From Aeromicrobium wangtongii (GTDB lineage: Bacteria; Actinomycetota; Actinomycetes; Propionibacteriales; Nocardioidaceae): a stretch of 64,000 bases of DNA. Below, piece after piece: positions 1 through 8,424 of the stretch (positions within the stretch are counted from its first letter, which is position 1; every line of letters begins with the position of its first letter). The notes below the pieces were generated by a model. It was not told where the DNA came from. It saw only the letters and a list, made by a program, of their open reading frames with translations, and searched no databases. Position numbers and translations under genes: made by a program. Where the stretch lies: contig NZ_CP102173.1 in the NCBI RefSeq assembly GCF_024584515.1, positions 2,480,001 through 2,544,000 of the forward strand, written 5' to 3'.

Positions 1-86
1 CGATCGGCGCGCAGAACCAGGCCGGTCGCGTCCTGGCCAACCTCGGCGACGGCATCCTGCGCACGATCCAGGCCCCCCTGCCGTAG
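1..86 (+). CDS. C-terminal end of an unidentified protein (partial)
   Basis: An open frame enters at the window edge (reading from base 3) and stops at TAG 84-86, giving a 27-residue tail ending in QAPLP. The stretch has the usual GC-rich codon pattern of the neighbouring genes. Too little remains to name a family. It converges on the luciferase-like gene that follows on the opposite strand. Confidence 0.5.
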   Translation, partial: IGAQNQAGRVLANLGDGILRTIQAPLP

Positions 87-97
87 GCAGCCGAGCC

Positions 98-1156
98 TCA
101 AGCCTCCAGGGCGGCGTGCACCAAGGGGGCGACCTTCGTGCCGTACAGCTCGATGCTGCGCATCAGCTTGTCGTGCGGGAGGGTGCCGTTGCTGAACTTG
201 AGGTCGAAGCGGTCCAGGCCCAGGATGCGGGTGTTGCGGACGATCTTGTCCGCGACGGTCTGCGGGGAGCCGACGTACACGGCGCCCTCGGGTCCGGCGG
301 CGACCTCGAACTCCTGGCGGGTCGGCGGCGGCCAGCCACGCTCGCGGCCGATGCGCTCGCGCTGCACCGCCCAGTGCGGCCACAGCTCCTCGCGGGCCTG
401 CTCGTCGGTGTCGGCGACGTGGCCGGGCGAGTGGACGCCGACCGGCAGCGCCGGCTGACCCAGCTGCTGGAGCGCCTGACGGTACAGATCGGCGAACGGC
501 GCGAACTGGGCCGGCGGGCCGCCGATGATCGCCAGCATCAGCGGGATGCCGTAGCGAGCGGCGCGGATGACCGACTCGGGGCTGCCCCCGACGCCGATCC
601 AGGTCTTGACCGAGCCGGCAGCGGTCTTCGGGAACACCTCCTGGTCGACCAGTGGCGGGCGCAGGTTGCCCTGCCACGTGATCGGACCCTCGGAGCGCAG
701 CGCTGCGAACAGGTCGAGCTTCTCGGAGAACAGCTCCTCGTACTGGGCCAGATCGAAGCCGAACAGCGGGAAGGACTCCGTGAACGAGCCGCGGCCCAGG
801 ATGACCTCGGCGCGCCCGTTCGACACCGCGTCGAGCGTCGCGAAGCGCTCGTAGACGCGGATCGGGTCGTCCGAGCTCAGGACCGTGACCGCCGTGCCCA
901 GGTGGATGTTCGTGGTGCGCGACGCGATCGCGGCCAGGACCACCTCGGGCGCGGTGACCGCGAAGTCCTCGCGGTGGTGCTCCCCCACCCCGAAGAACGC
1001 CAGGCCGAGCTCGTCGGCGAGCACAGCCTGGTCGATCACGTTGCGGATGACCTGCGGATACGGGAGCGGCTCACCGTCCGGACCTTCGGTGACGTCACCG
1101 AAGGTGTCGAGCCCGAGCTCGAGGCGGATGGGGGCGGAGGCACCGTCGGAGGACAT
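98..1156 (-). CDS. LLM-class flavin-dependent oxidoreductase
   Basis: A 352-residue protein of the bacterial luciferase-like monooxygenase family, a TIM-barrel using FMN or F420. Visible family features are the N-terminal GLDTFGD strand, the GVGEHHREDF segment near residues 55-65, the GTAVTVLSSDDPIRVYERFATLD segment and the GRGSFTESFPLFG loop. The substrate cannot be told from sequence; many relatives oxidise or reduce small organic molecules. It starts at an ATG (1156) and is separated by about 50 bases from the divergent membrane-protein gene. No ATATANGAT element precedes it, so it is probably outside the large regulon. Family call is firm, function open. Confidence 0.85.
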   Translation of the reverse strand: MSSDGASAPIRLELGLDTFGDVTEGPDGEPLPYPQVIRNVIDQAVLADELGLAFFGVGEHHREDFAVTAPEVVLAAIASRTTNIHLGTAVTVLSSDDPIRVYERFATLDAVSNGRAEVILGRGSFTESFPLFGFDLAQYEELFSEKLDLFAALRSEGPITWQGNLRPPLVDQEVFPKTAAGSVKTWIGVGGSPESVIRAARYGIPLMLAIIGGPPAQFAPFADLYRQALQQLGQPALPVGVHSPGHVADTDEQAREELWPHWAVQRERIGRERGWPPPTRQEFEVAAGPEGAVYVGSPQTVADKIVRNTRILGLDRFDLKFSNGTLPHDKLMRSIELYGTKVAPLVHAALEA

Positions 1157-1205
1157 GGGCCAATCCTAGGTGCGACTCCCGCAGCCACTACGGCACACTG
1201 GGGCC

Positions 1206-1628
1206 GTGCTCGACATCGTGCTGATCGTCCTCATCGGCCTGCTGCTGGGTGTGGGTGCCCTCGTGATCGCGGGTCTCGTGCGGTTCCGCTCCGTGCGGGC
1301 CCGGCACCGCCGGCGCATCGCTGCCGTGGAGCCCGAGCACAGCGAACCGGCCAGCCTCGTGGGCGTCGCGTCGGAGGGCAGGACCCAGGCACGCGGCGTG
1401 GGCACCCTGGCCGTGGGCCCGTCGCACCTGCTCTTCGTCCAGCTGGCCCCCGAGCGGGAGATCCTCATCCCCCGGGACGCGATCACGTCCGCCCGGGCGA
1501 CCCGGCACTTCCTGGGCAAGACGACGGGCGCGGACATGCTGGTCGTCACGTGGGACGTCCAGGGCATGACCGATGCCGTTGCGCTCGCCGTTCCGGACGT
1601 CGGGGCCTGGCGCGACCGCCTCGCCTGA
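1206..1628 (+). CDS. Small membrane-anchored protein with soluble C-terminal domain
   Basis: About 140 residues. I place the start at GTG 1206, which puts the hydrophobic segment VLDIVLIVLIGLLLGVGALV at the very N-terminus; an upstream reading would add a hydrophilic leader. One transmembrane helix is followed by a basic stretch (RARHRRR), then a beta-rich soluble domain of about 100 residues. That domain resembles the small PH-like domains common in actinobacterial single-pass proteins, which is a weak fold guess. Function unknown. It ends 6 bases before the converging S4-domain gene. Confidence 0.6.
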   Translation: MLDIVLIVLIGLLLGVGALVIAGLVRFRSVRARHRRRIAAVEPEHSEPASLVGVASEGRTQARGVGTLAVGPSHLLFVQLAPEREILIPRDAITSARATRHFLGKTTGADMLVVTWDVQGMTDAVALAVPDVGAWRDRLA

Positions 1629-1634
1629 GGCCGG

Positions 1635-1868
1635 TCAGCCGACCTTCGCCGTGTGGACAGCGGACGCCGTCCGCACCTCGACGACCATGCCCTTGGCGAG
1701 CTGACGACCGCGGCGCGTCTCGACCTCCCCGTCGACCAGCACGTCGCCGTCGCCGATCATCGCACCGGCGTGCGCGCCCGACTCCGCGAAGTTCGCGAAC
1801 TTCAGGAACTGCCCCAGCCGGATCATGTCGCCGCTGATCTCGATGGTCTCGATGTCGTCGCTGCTCAT
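1635..1868 (-). CDS. Small S4-domain RNA-binding protein (YbcJ type)
   Basis: A 77-residue stand-alone S4 domain. The RLGQFLKFAN helix and the GDVLVDGEVETRRGRQL turn are the typical RNA-binding alpha-L motif of this family. Stand-alone S4 proteins bind structured RNA, often ribosomal, in the cytoplasm; the specific target is unknown. The start ATG (1868) diverges by 23 bases from the second S4 gene, so the two probably share a small bidirectional promoter region. Confidence 0.8.
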   Translation of the reverse strand: MSSDDIETIEISGDMIRLGQFLKFANFAESGAHAGAMIGDGDVLVDGEVETRRGRQLAKGMVVEVRTASAVHTAKVG

Positions 1869-1891
1869 GGCCCGAGTCTAGAGTCGGACAC

Positions 1892-2260
1892 ATGGAGACG
1901 ACCGCACGCGCCGACGTCTGGGTATCGTCCGTGCGGCTGTACAAGAACCGCAGCATCGCCTCGCGGGAGTGCAAGGCCGGCCACGTGCGCATCAACGGCG
2001 CCAAGGCCAAGCCCTCGCAGCCGGTCAACATCGGCGACCGCGTCGAGGCGCTGACCGAGGGCGGCCTGCGCACCGTCGTGATCACCAGGATCATCGTGAA
2101 GCGCGTCGGCGCCTCCGTCGCGGTGCAGTGCTACGAGGACAAGACACCGCCACCGCCGCCGAAGGAGGAGATCGCGATCATGCCCCGCCGCGATCGTGGC
2201 GCAGGGAGGCCGACCAAGCGCGACCGCCGCGCCCTGGACAAGCTGCGGGGACGCCAGTAG
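1892..2260 (+). CDS. S4-domain protein, Hsp15 (HslR)-like
   Basis: A 122-residue protein with an N-terminal S4 domain: DVWVSSVRLYKNRSIAS, then the GHVRINGAKAKPSQPVNIGD turn. The C-terminal tail is basic and proline-rich (TPPPPPKEE, RRDRGAGRPTKRDRR), as in Hsp15-type proteins that bind stalled 50S subunits carrying nascent chains. Sequence supports the family; the ribosome-rescue role is inherited from E. coli HslR. It is followed directly by a long perfect inverted repeat that may end transcription. Confidence 0.8.
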   Translation: METTARADVWVSSVRLYKNRSIASRECKAGHVRINGAKAKPSQPVNIGDRVEALTEGGLRTVVITRIIVKRVGASVAVQCYEDKTPPPPPKEEIAIMPRRDRGAGRPTKRDRRALDKLRGRQ

Positions 2261-2262
2261 CC

Positions 2263-2339
2263 ACCGAAATTTGGCCCATGAGCAACCGTTGTGGTCGAGG
2301 TGGAGCCTCGAAACGGTTGCTCATGGGCCAAATTTCGGT
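2263..2339. repeat. Perfect 28-bp inverted repeat between convergent genes
   Basis: Two perfectly complementary 28-base arms (2263-2290 and 2312-2339) flank a 21-base loop that itself contains a 6-bp stem (TCGAGG / CCTCGA). Arms begin ACCGAAATTTGGCCCATGAG. The element fills the gap between convergent genes, so it could act as a bidirectional terminator. However, the stem is unusually long, contains an AAATTT block, and has no obvious U-tract outside the arms. A REP/MITE-like repeat is the alternative. Confidence 0.75.
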
Positions 2340-2347
2340 CGGCGGTG

Positions 2348-2941
2348 TCAGGGGGTGGGTGTCTCGCGGGGCGCGCCCCACTTGTCGACCCACGACGGCG
2401 GTGCCGACAAGGCGTCCAGCAACGCGTCGAGGTCGTCGTCGAAGGACACGATGCCGGCCTGCTCGGCCCGCACGAAGCCCTCGTCCACCATGGTCGTGAG
2501 CATCTGCCGCATGGGCGCCCAGTACCCGCCGACGTCCAGGAAGCCGCTCGGCTTGGCGTGGATCGTCAGCTGGGCCCAGGTCCACTGCTCGGCGATCTCC
2601 TCCAGCGTGCCTGCTCCACCGGGCAGGGCGATGAACGCATCGGACAGGTCCGCCATGAGCTGCTTGCGCTCGTGCATCGACTCCACGACGAGCAGCTCGG
2701 TGACACCCCGGTGTGACAGCTCACGGTCGTCCAGCTGCCGCGGGATGACACCGATGACGCGTCCCCCGGCCTCCAGGGCCGCATCGGCGACCAGTCCCAT
2801 CAGGCCGACGTGGCCGCCGCCGTAGACCACGTCGATCCCGCGCTCAGCGAGCGTGCGCCCGGTGAGCCGGGCCGCCTCGGCGTATGCCGGATCCCGTCCG
2901 AAGCTGGATCCGCAGAACACCGCGACGGCCCGGGGCGTCAT
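2348..2941 (-). CDS. LOG/TIGR00730 family nucleotide phosphoribohydrolase
   Basis: A 197-residue Rossmann-like protein with the family hallmark LPGGAGTLEEIAEQWTW and the early VFCGSS...GGGHVGLMG glycine-rich segments. The family hydrolyses cytokinin riboside 5'-monophosphates or related nucleotides; in bacteria the physiological substrate is often unclear. It is the last gene of a reverse-strand group with NpdG (5-base gap) and the F420-dependent oxidoreductase. No sign of the ATATANGAT element. Confidence 0.85.
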   Translation of the reverse strand: MTPRAVAVFCGSSFGRDPAYAEAARLTGRTLAERGIDVVYGGGHVGLMGLVADAALEAGGRVIGVIPRQLDDRELSHRGVTELLVVESMHERKQLMADLSDAFIALPGGAGTLEEIAEQWTWAQLTIHAKPSGFLDVGGYWAPMRQMLTTMVDEGFVRAEQAGIVSFDDDLDALLDALSAPPSWVDKWGAPRETPTP

Positions 2942-2945
2942 CGGC

Positions 2946-3620
2946 TCAGACGTCCGTGATGCGCACGCCCGCGTGCGCCTTGTAGCGACGGTTGACGCTG
3001 ATCAGGTTGCAGGTCAGCGCCTCGACCTGGTGTGCGTTGCGCAGGCGTCCGCCGAAGATCCCGCGCATGCCGGGGATGACGTCGACCAGTGCCTGGACCG
3101 TGTCGGTGGCCTCGCGGTCGTCGCCCAGCACCAGCACGTCGGTGTCCATCGAGGTGACCTCGGGATCCTCCAGCAGCACGGCCGACACGTGGTGGAAGGC
3201 CGCGGTGACGACCGAGTCGGGCAGCAGCTGACGGGCCTGCATCGCGGCCGATCCCTCCTCGACCGGCAGCGGGTACGCACCCTGCTTGTCGAAGCCCATC
3301 GGGTTCACGCAGTCGACGACCAGCTTGCCGGCGAGGGTCGAGGCGAGCCCGGCGAGCAGCTCGGCGTGGCCGTCCCACGGGACCGCGACGATCACGATGT
3401 CGCCGGCTGCGGCAGCACCCTCGTTGTCGGCGCCCGTGACCGTTCCCCCGACCGCCTCGACCAGGTCGGCGGCAGTGGCCTCGGCGCGGTCGGCCTTGCG
3501 GCTGCCGATCACGACGGGCACGCCGGCAGCGGCGAAGCGCCGGGCCAGCCCGCGGCCCTGCGGTCCGGTGCCGCCGAGCACGGCGACCGTCTTGCCGGCC
3601 AGCTTGTCGTCGAGTGTCAC
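2946..3620 (-). CDS. npdG: F420H2:NADPH oxidoreductase (NpdG)
   Basis: A 224-residue Rossmann protein that exchanges hydride between NADPH and coenzyme F420. The N-terminal VAVLGGTGPQGRGLARRFA dinucleotide fold, the GSRKADRAE segment that reads the NADPH phosphate, and the C-terminal RNAHQVEALTCNLISVNRRYK block are diagnostic. The GTG start (3620) overlaps the stop of the upstream LLM gene by four bases (GTGA), so the two are translationally coupled. Together they form a small F420 redox unit. The organism therefore makes F420, which supports an actinobacterial host. Confidence 0.9.
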   Translation of the reverse strand: MTLDDKLAGKTVAVLGGTGPQGRGLARRFAAAGVPVVIGSRKADRAEATAADLVEAVGGTVTGADNEGAAAAGDIVIVAVPWDGHAELLAGLASTLAGKLVVDCVNPMGFDKQGAYPLPVEEGSAAMQARQLLPDSVVTAAFHHVSAVLLEDPEVTSMDTDVLVLGDDREATDTVQALVDVIPGMRGIFGGRLRNAHQVEALTCNLISVNRRYKAHAGVRITDV

Positions 3621-4669
3621 GATGCGTACTCCTTCAGTCGAGCCACGTCCTTGACGCGGTGCTCATGGGTCTTGGCCAACGGGGTGGCGTTCAGCGAGGT
3701 GACCCCCGCCTCACGGAAGGCTTCCACACGCTCCGCGACGTGCCCCGCCGGGCCCAGCATCGCGACGCCGTGGACCAGCTCGTCCGGGACGGCGGCTGCC
3801 GCCTCGGCCTTCTTGCCCGACAGGTAGAGATCCTGGATCTCCTTGGCCGCGTCGACGAATCCGTAGCGGATCGCGAGCTGGTTGTAGAAGTTCTTGTCGC
3901 GCGCGCCCATGCCACCGATGTACAGCGCGAGGTTGTCGCGGACCTCCTGGACGGCGACCGCGAGCTCGTCGGCGTCCTCGGTGATCAGCATCCTGGTGTC
4001 GACGATGATCTCCAGCGGCGGCAGATCGGGCGAACGCTTGGCCTTGCCGGCCGCGAGCGCCTCGCCGAAGGCCTCCTCGGCGCGCTCGGGCAGGTAGAAG
4101 ATCGGCTCCCAGCCCTCGAAGATCTCCGCGGACAGCTCGACGTTCTTGGGGCCGAGCGCGGCCAGCACCATCGGGATCCGGTCGCGGACGGGGTGGTTGA
4201 TCAGGCGCAGCGGCTTGCCCAGGCCACTGCCGCCGTCCTCCTTGGTGAGCGGCACCTGGTAGTACTTGCCGCGGTGCTCGACCTTGTCTCGGCGCCACAC
4301 CTGGCGGCAGATGTCGACGACCTCGCGCATGCGGCCCGACGGCGCCTCGTACTTCACGCCGTGGAAGCCCTCGACGACCTGCGGGCCGGAGGCGCCGATG
4401 CCCAGGATGAAGCGCCCGTCGGACACGAAGTCCAGGCCTGCGGCGGTCATCGCCAGCATGGTGGGCGTGCGGGAGTAGATGTTCAGGATGCTCGAGGCGA
4501 TCTGCAGCGTCGAGGTCTGCGCGGCGATGTAGCCCAGCTGGCTGACCGAGTCGTACGTGTATGCCTCGGCCAGCAGGACCAGGTCGAGGCCGACCGCTTC
4601 GTACTCACGGAGCTCCTCGACGGTCTGCGAGAACTCACCGACGTAGTTGATGGGCATACCGATCTTCAT
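3617..4669 (-). CDS. LLM-class F420-dependent oxidoreductase
   Basis: About 350 residues; luciferase-like TIM barrel. I choose the ATG at 4669 (MKIGMPINYVGEF), which has a GAGGAG ribosome-binding site just upstream; longer readings add non-conserved sequence. Features include LVLLAEAYTYDSVSQLGYIAA and GRFILGIGASGPQVVEGFHG, typical of the mycobacterial F420-dependent branch. Coupling to NpdG strongly suggests F420 as the cofactor. Substrate unknown. Confidence 0.85.
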   Translation of the reverse strand: MKIGMPINYVGEFSQTVEELREYEAVGLDLVLLAEAYTYDSVSQLGYIAAQTSTLQIASSILNIYSRTPTMLAMTAAGLDFVSDGRFILGIGASGPQVVEGFHGVKYEAPSGRMREVVDICRQVWRRDKVEHRGKYYQVPLTKEDGGSGLGKPLRLINHPVRDRIPMVLAALGPKNVELSAEIFEGWEPIFYLPERAEEAFGEALAAGKAKRSPDLPPLEIIVDTRMLITEDADELAVAVQEVRDNLALYIGGMGARDKNFYNQLAIRYGFVDAAKEIQDLYLSGKKAEAAAAVPDELVHGVAMLGPAGHVAERVEAFREAGVTSLNATPLAKTHEHRVKDVARLKEYAS

Positions 4670-4738
4670 GGATCTCCTCGAAGTCGTCGACAGTGATCTG
4701 CACCCTACTGTGACCCCGCACGCCGATATCGTCACGCC

Positions 4739-4921
4739 ATGACCTACCGCGTGCTCGATGACGACGACATCAACTACGCCTCGACCAACCGCGCCTCCGG
4801 CCACAAGGGATCACTGGCCAGTGCCCTGGAGAATCTCCAGGCGCAGGGCTACACGCTGGTGACGACCGTCCCGGCCCCCGCGGCGCAGACCCTGTGGGTC
4901 TTCCATCAGGACGCGAGCTGA
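4739..4921 (+). CDS. Small hypothetical protein (60 aa)
   Basis: A 60-residue acidic-then-amphipathic protein (starts MTYRVLDDDDINYAS) with the codon bias of a real gene and no cysteines or membrane segment. It sits alone between two reverse-strand genes, overlapping the end of the downstream flavoprotein gene by 16 bases. I do not recognise the family. A GATATCGT string occurs just upstream (4725-4732), but I do not see a full ATATANGAT element. Confidence 0.5.
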   Translation: MTYRVLDDDDINYASTNRASGHKGSLASALENLQAQGYTLVTTVPAPAAQTLWVFHQDAS

Positions 4922-6339
4922 CCCAACCGGTCCCCGAGCAACCGCCCGAGGGTCAGAGCGGGGGTCAGCAGCATGCCTGAGCAGAAGCTGTTGCCGCAAG
5001 TGGCCCCGGCCCCGATGATCTCCCCCACGGCGTAGAGACCGCCGATGACCGTCCCGTCCTCGGACCGGACGGCGCAGTCGGCGTCGATGTCCACGCCCTG
5101 GAAGGTGACCAGGGTGATCGCGTGGTTGCGCAGGGCGTAGAACGGCCCGTTCGCGATCGGGGCCGGCAGGTGGGTGCGCCCGAACTGCTCGTCGACCCCG
5201 GCCTCGACCGCCCGGTTGTACGAGGCCACGGTGGCGGCCAGCCCGGCAGCGTCGATCCCGGCCAGCTCGGCGAGCTCGGCCAGCGACGCCGCGGAGTGCA
5301 CGCCCGGGCGGGTGTTCGCCATGGCGCGCACCTCGTCGGGCTCACGCCCCACGACGATCTGCTGCAGCCCGCCGCTGGCGGCGCTCAGTGCCGTGTCGTC
5401 GAAGATCGTCCAGAACGTCTGGTCCGGCACGCCGACGAGGGCACGCTCCTTCTCGTCGATCGACTCCTCGTCCTCGGCGACCCAGCGCCGGCCGTCCCGG
5501 TCGACGTAGATCTCCCACGGCGGCCGCTCGCTGGTGAGGCGTTGCCGGTCGTGCCAGTTGGCCCGTCCCGGTGAGACCGGGTCGGGCAGGCCGCCGAAGG
5601 TCGGCAGGTAGGTGCCGGCGCCCTGCAGCGCCGCACCGACCGAGAGGCCCAGGTGGATGCCGTCACCGGTCGAGGTCCGCGCGGCGGCCGACACCAGCGG
5701 GACGCCCTCCAGCTCGCGGAACAGCTCCGGGTCCGCGCCGTACCCGCCGGTGGCCAGGACGACGGCGCCGGCACCGACCTCGACCTCCTTGCCCGACCGC
5801 AGGACGCCGACGCCCGTGACCCGGCCGTCCTCGCCGGTCAGCAGCTCGGTCACCGCGGCGTCGAGCCACACGTCCAGGTCGGCGGTGGCCCGGACGCGGT
5901 CGAGCTCCTGCTCGAGCACGGCCAGGATCGACACGCCCTCGTTCACGCCGTAGACCGTGCGGGCCGTCTCGTAGGGCTCGTGCCCGTAGACGATGCGCGG
6001 CGTCTCGGGGGCGAAGTCGAAGCCGCGGTCGTCGAGCCAGTCGACGGTGGCCGGCGCGTGGGTCGCCACGATCTCGACCAGCTCCGCCCGGGCCGTCCCC
6101 TGGCTGATGCGCCGGATGTCGGTCAGGTGTTCTTCCGGCGAGTCGGCGATCCCCTGCTCACGCTGGCGTCGGGTCCCGCCCGCGGCGAGGTGCCCGCCGC
6201 TGAGGTGCAACGTGCCGCCGAGGCGGCGATCCTTCTCCACCAGGAGCACGGAGGCACCGGCGCTCGCGGCGCGGATGGCGCACGACAACCCTGCGGCCCC
6301 GGCACCGACGACGACGACATCAACATCCATGTTCACCAT
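4906..6339 (-). CDS. FAD-dependent dehydrogenase/fumarate-reductase-type flavoprotein
   Basis: A 477-residue soluble flavoprotein of the succinate dehydrogenase/fumarate reductase-like family, which also contains 3-ketosteroid and tricarballylate dehydrogenases. It has the N-terminal FAD fold VVVVGAGAAGLSCAIRAA with LLVEKDRRLGGTLHLSGG, and a C-terminal GGLYAVGEIIGAGATCGNSFCSG flavin loop. It either introduces or removes C=C bonds next to a carbonyl. Start 6339 is chosen because a TATTAT hexamer lies 8 bases upstream and no Shine-Dalgarno is visible, suggesting a leaderless message; ATG 6330 is the alternative. It shares regulatory site A with the divergent CoA-transferase operon. Confidence 0.8.
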   Translation of the reverse strand: MVNMDVDVVVVGAGAAGLSCAIRAASAGASVLLVEKDRRLGGTLHLSGGHLAAGGTRRQREQGIADSPEEHLTDIRRISQGTARAELVEIVATHAPATVDWLDDRGFDFAPETPRIVYGHEPYETARTVYGVNEGVSILAVLEQELDRVRATADLDVWLDAAVTELLTGEDGRVTGVGVLRSGKEVEVGAGAVVLATGGYGADPELFRELEGVPLVSAAARTSTGDGIHLGLSVGAALQGAGTYLPTFGGLPDPVSPGRANWHDRQRLTSERPPWEIYVDRDGRRWVAEDEESIDEKERALVGVPDQTFWTIFDDTALSAASGGLQQIVVGREPDEVRAMANTRPGVHSAASLAELAELAGIDAAGLAATVASYNRAVEAGVDEQFGRTHLPAPIANGPFYALRNHAITLVTFQGVDIDADCAVRSEDGTVIGGLYAVGEIIGAGATCGNSFCSGMLLTPALTLGRLLGDRLGQLAS

Positions 6340-6344
6340 GGTCG

Positions 6345-6362
6345 TAGATAATATATGATTCC
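6345..6362. promoter_or_regulatory. Regulatory site A (ATATANGAT element, divergent promoter)
   Basis: TAGATAATATATGATTCC lies in the 28-base gap between start codons 6339 (-) and 6368 (+). It contains ATATATGATTC, matching the recurring element. A TATGAT hexamer (6354-6359) lies 8 bases before the + start, and TATTAT (reverse strand, 6348-6353) 8 bases before the - start, so both transcripts look leaderless. Confidence 0.75.
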
Positions 6363-6367
6363 CGACT

Positions 6368-7558
6368 ATGGGTCCCCTGAATGGCGTGCGCGTGCTCGAT
6401 GCCTCGACGATCCTGGCCGGGCCGCTGGCCAGCCAGGTGCTCGGCGACTTCGGTGCCGACGTGATCAAGATCGAGCATCCGATCGCCGGTGACGGCATGC
6501 GCGGTCACGGTCCCGCCAAGGACGGCGTGCCGATCTGGTGGAAGGAGATCGCCCGCAACAAGCGGACGATCGGCCTGAGCCTGAGCACGCCCGACGGCGC
6601 CGACATCTTCCGCGCGCTCGTCGCCCAGAGCGATGTCGTGGTCGAGAACTTCCGCCCCGGCACGCTCGAGCGCTGGGGCGTGGGTCCCGAGGTGCTGCAG
6701 GAGCTCAACCCCGGACTCATCCTGGTGCGGATCACCGGCTTCGGGCAGACCGGCCCCTATGCCTCCCGCGCCGGCTTCGGCACCCTCGCCGAGGCGATGA
6801 GCGGATTCGCCCACCTGACCGGCCAGGCCGACGGCCCGCCCACCCTGCCGGCTTTCGGCCTGGCCGACTCGATCGCCGGCATCGCGGCGTCCTCGGCCGT
6901 CTCGATGGCTCTGTTCGCCCGCGAGCGCAACGGCGGCCGGGGACAGGTGATCGACCTGAACCTGCTCGACCCGATCATGACCGCCGTCGGCCCCGGCCCC
7001 ACCGTCTACCAGCAGACCGGCGAGGTGGGCATGCGGCACGGCAACCGATCGACCAACAACGCACCCCGCAACGCCTACCGGACCAGTGACGACCACTGGG
7101 TCGCCGTGTCGACCAGCGCGCAGGCCATCGCCGAACGCGTCATGCACCTGGTCGGCCATCCCGAGGTGATCGACGAGCCGTGGTTCTCGGCCGGCAGCAC
7201 CCGGGCCGCCCACGCCGACCTGCTGGACGAGATGGTCGGCTCCTGGATCGCCACCCGCACCCGCGACGAGGTCGTCGAGCAGTTCACCGAGGCCGGCGCA
7301 GCGGTCGCCCCGGTCTACGACGCGCGCGACCTGGTCAACGACCCGCACGTCCGGGAGACCGAGATGCTCGTCGAGGTCGACGACGCCGATTTCGGCCCGC
7401 TGCTGCAGCACAACGTGATGTGGCGGATGTCCGATACCCCCGGCGGCATCCGGTTCACCGGCCGCGACCTCGGCCAGGACACCGACGACATCCTGGCCGC
7501 GCTCGGTCTCCACGAGGACGACGTGGCCACCCTTCGCGCCCGCGACATCATCCGCTGA
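6368..7558 (+). CDS. CoA-transferase family III (CaiB/BaiF)
   Basis: A 396-residue family III CoA-transferase, starting GPLNGVRVLDASTILAGPLASQVLGDFGADVIKIEHP, the standard N-terminus. Other hallmarks are VENFRPGTLERWG, LVRITGFGQTGPY and GDG. The family moves CoA between carboxylic acids without a covalent thioester cascade, or racemises alpha-methylacyl-CoA. It is the first gene of a four-gene operon with a cyclase, a PrpD-family protein and a cyclic amidohydrolase, and it is very probably leaderless from site A. A second member (49661-50869) lies in another unit of the regulon. Acceptor acid unknown; I infer a dicarboxylate or branched acid from pyrrole-ring breakdown. Confidence 0.88.
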   Translation: MGPLNGVRVLDASTILAGPLASQVLGDFGADVIKIEHPIAGDGMRGHGPAKDGVPIWWKEIARNKRTIGLSLSTPDGADIFRALVAQSDVVVENFRPGTLERWGVGPEVLQELNPGLILVRITGFGQTGPYASRAGFGTLAEAMSGFAHLTGQADGPPTLPAFGLADSIAGIAASSAVSMALFARERNGGRGQVIDLNLLDPIMTAVGPGPTVYQQTGEVGMRHGNRSTNNAPRNAYRTSDDHWVAVSTSAQAIAERVMHLVGHPEVIDEPWFSAGSTRAAHADLLDEMVGSWIATRTRDEVVEQFTEAGAAVAPVYDARDLVNDPHVRETEMLVEVDDADFGPLLQHNVMWRMSDTPGGIRFTGRDLGQDTDDILAALGLHEDDVATLRARDIIR

Positions 7559-7584
7559 CCCACGACTCCGAGGACTGCAGATCC

Positions 7585-8424
7585 ATGCCCGACACGCTCA
7601 ACCAGACCACCTCCCAGCTGCTCGACGCCGTCTCCGCCGGCCTCCAGGTGCACGACCTCGGCCGGCTGCTGACCGTCGGCATGCCGCAGTCGCCCAACCA
7701 CCCGGCCTACTGGCACTCGCTGCCCCGCCGGCACGGTGACATGGTCCGCGCCGACGGCGGCTCCGCGGCCAACGACATGATCTCGATGGGCACCCACGTC
7801 GGCACCCACATCGATGCGCTCGCCCACGTGTCGCAGGACGGCAAGCTGTACGGCGACCTCGACGCCGCGGACGCGCTCGAGGGCGGCCGTTACGCGCGGC
7901 TCGGCGTCCACACGATCGAGCCGATGCTGCGTCGCGGCGTCCTGCTCGACGTGCCGGCGGCACTGGGCGTGGAACGACTGGAGGCCGGCCAGGAGATCAC
8001 CGTCGACCACCTCGAGGCCACGCTGTCCGCCCAGGGCACCCGGATCCAGGCCGGCGACGTCGTGCTGATCCGCTCCGGCTGGGGCCAGCACTTCGACGCC
8101 GGCGACGGCGACACCTACCGCGGCCTGAGCACCGGCGTGCCGGGCGTCGGCGAGGCCGGGGCCACCTGGCTGGCCGGTCAGGACGTCCACGCCGCCGGCG
8201 CCGACACCATCGCCTTCGAGCGGCTGGCTCCCGGCGCCGGTCACGGCCTGCTGCCGGCCCACCGCGTGCTCCTGGTCGAGAGCGGCATCTACATCATCGA
8301 GGCCCTGGACCTGGAGGGCATCGCCGCCGCAGGCGTCCACGAGTTCTTGTTCGTCCTGTCCCCCTTGCCGCTGTTCGGCGCGACCGGTTCGCCGGTCCGC
8401 CCGCTGGCGGTGGTCGGGGCGTGA
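7585..8424 (+). CDS. Cyclase family protein (kynurenine formamidase-like)
   Basis: A 279-residue metal-dependent hydrolase of the cyclase/kynurenine formamidase family (PF04199). The signature GTHVGTHIDALAH at residues 69-81 carries the metal-binding His and Asp residues, and VLLVESGIYIIEALDL lies near the C-terminus. Members cleave N-formyl or lactone/lactam bonds. Here a role in deformylation or lactam opening of pyrrole products is conceivable but only inferred from context. It starts 26 bases after the CoA-transferase stop and overlaps the PrpD gene by four bases. Confidence 0.82.
   Translation: MPDTLNQTTSQLLDAVSAGLQVHDLGRLLTVGMPQSPNHPAYWHSLPRRHGDMVRADGGSAANDMISMGTHVGTHIDALAHVSQDGKLYGDLDAADALEGGRYARLGVHTIEPMLRRGVLLDVPAALGVERLEAGQEITVDHLEATLSAQGTRIQAGDVVLIRSGWGQHFDAGDGDTYRGLSTGVPGVGEAGATWLAGQDVHAAGADTIAFERLAPGAGHGLLPAHRVLLVESGIYIIEALDLEGIAAAGVHEFLFVLSPLPLFGATGSPVRPLAVVGA

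Noticed and set aside
116..1837. Long open frames antisense to real genes (for example 116-1837 +, 22568-24337 +, 58861-60471 +)
   Set aside because: They are shadows caused by high GC content: Arg/Gly/Asp/His-rich, no domain signals, and overlapped fully by clear genes on the other strand.
4725..4738. GATATCGT upstream of the 60-aa gene as a fifteenth regulatory site
   Set aside because: Only half of the element is present, without ATATANGAT or a good -10.
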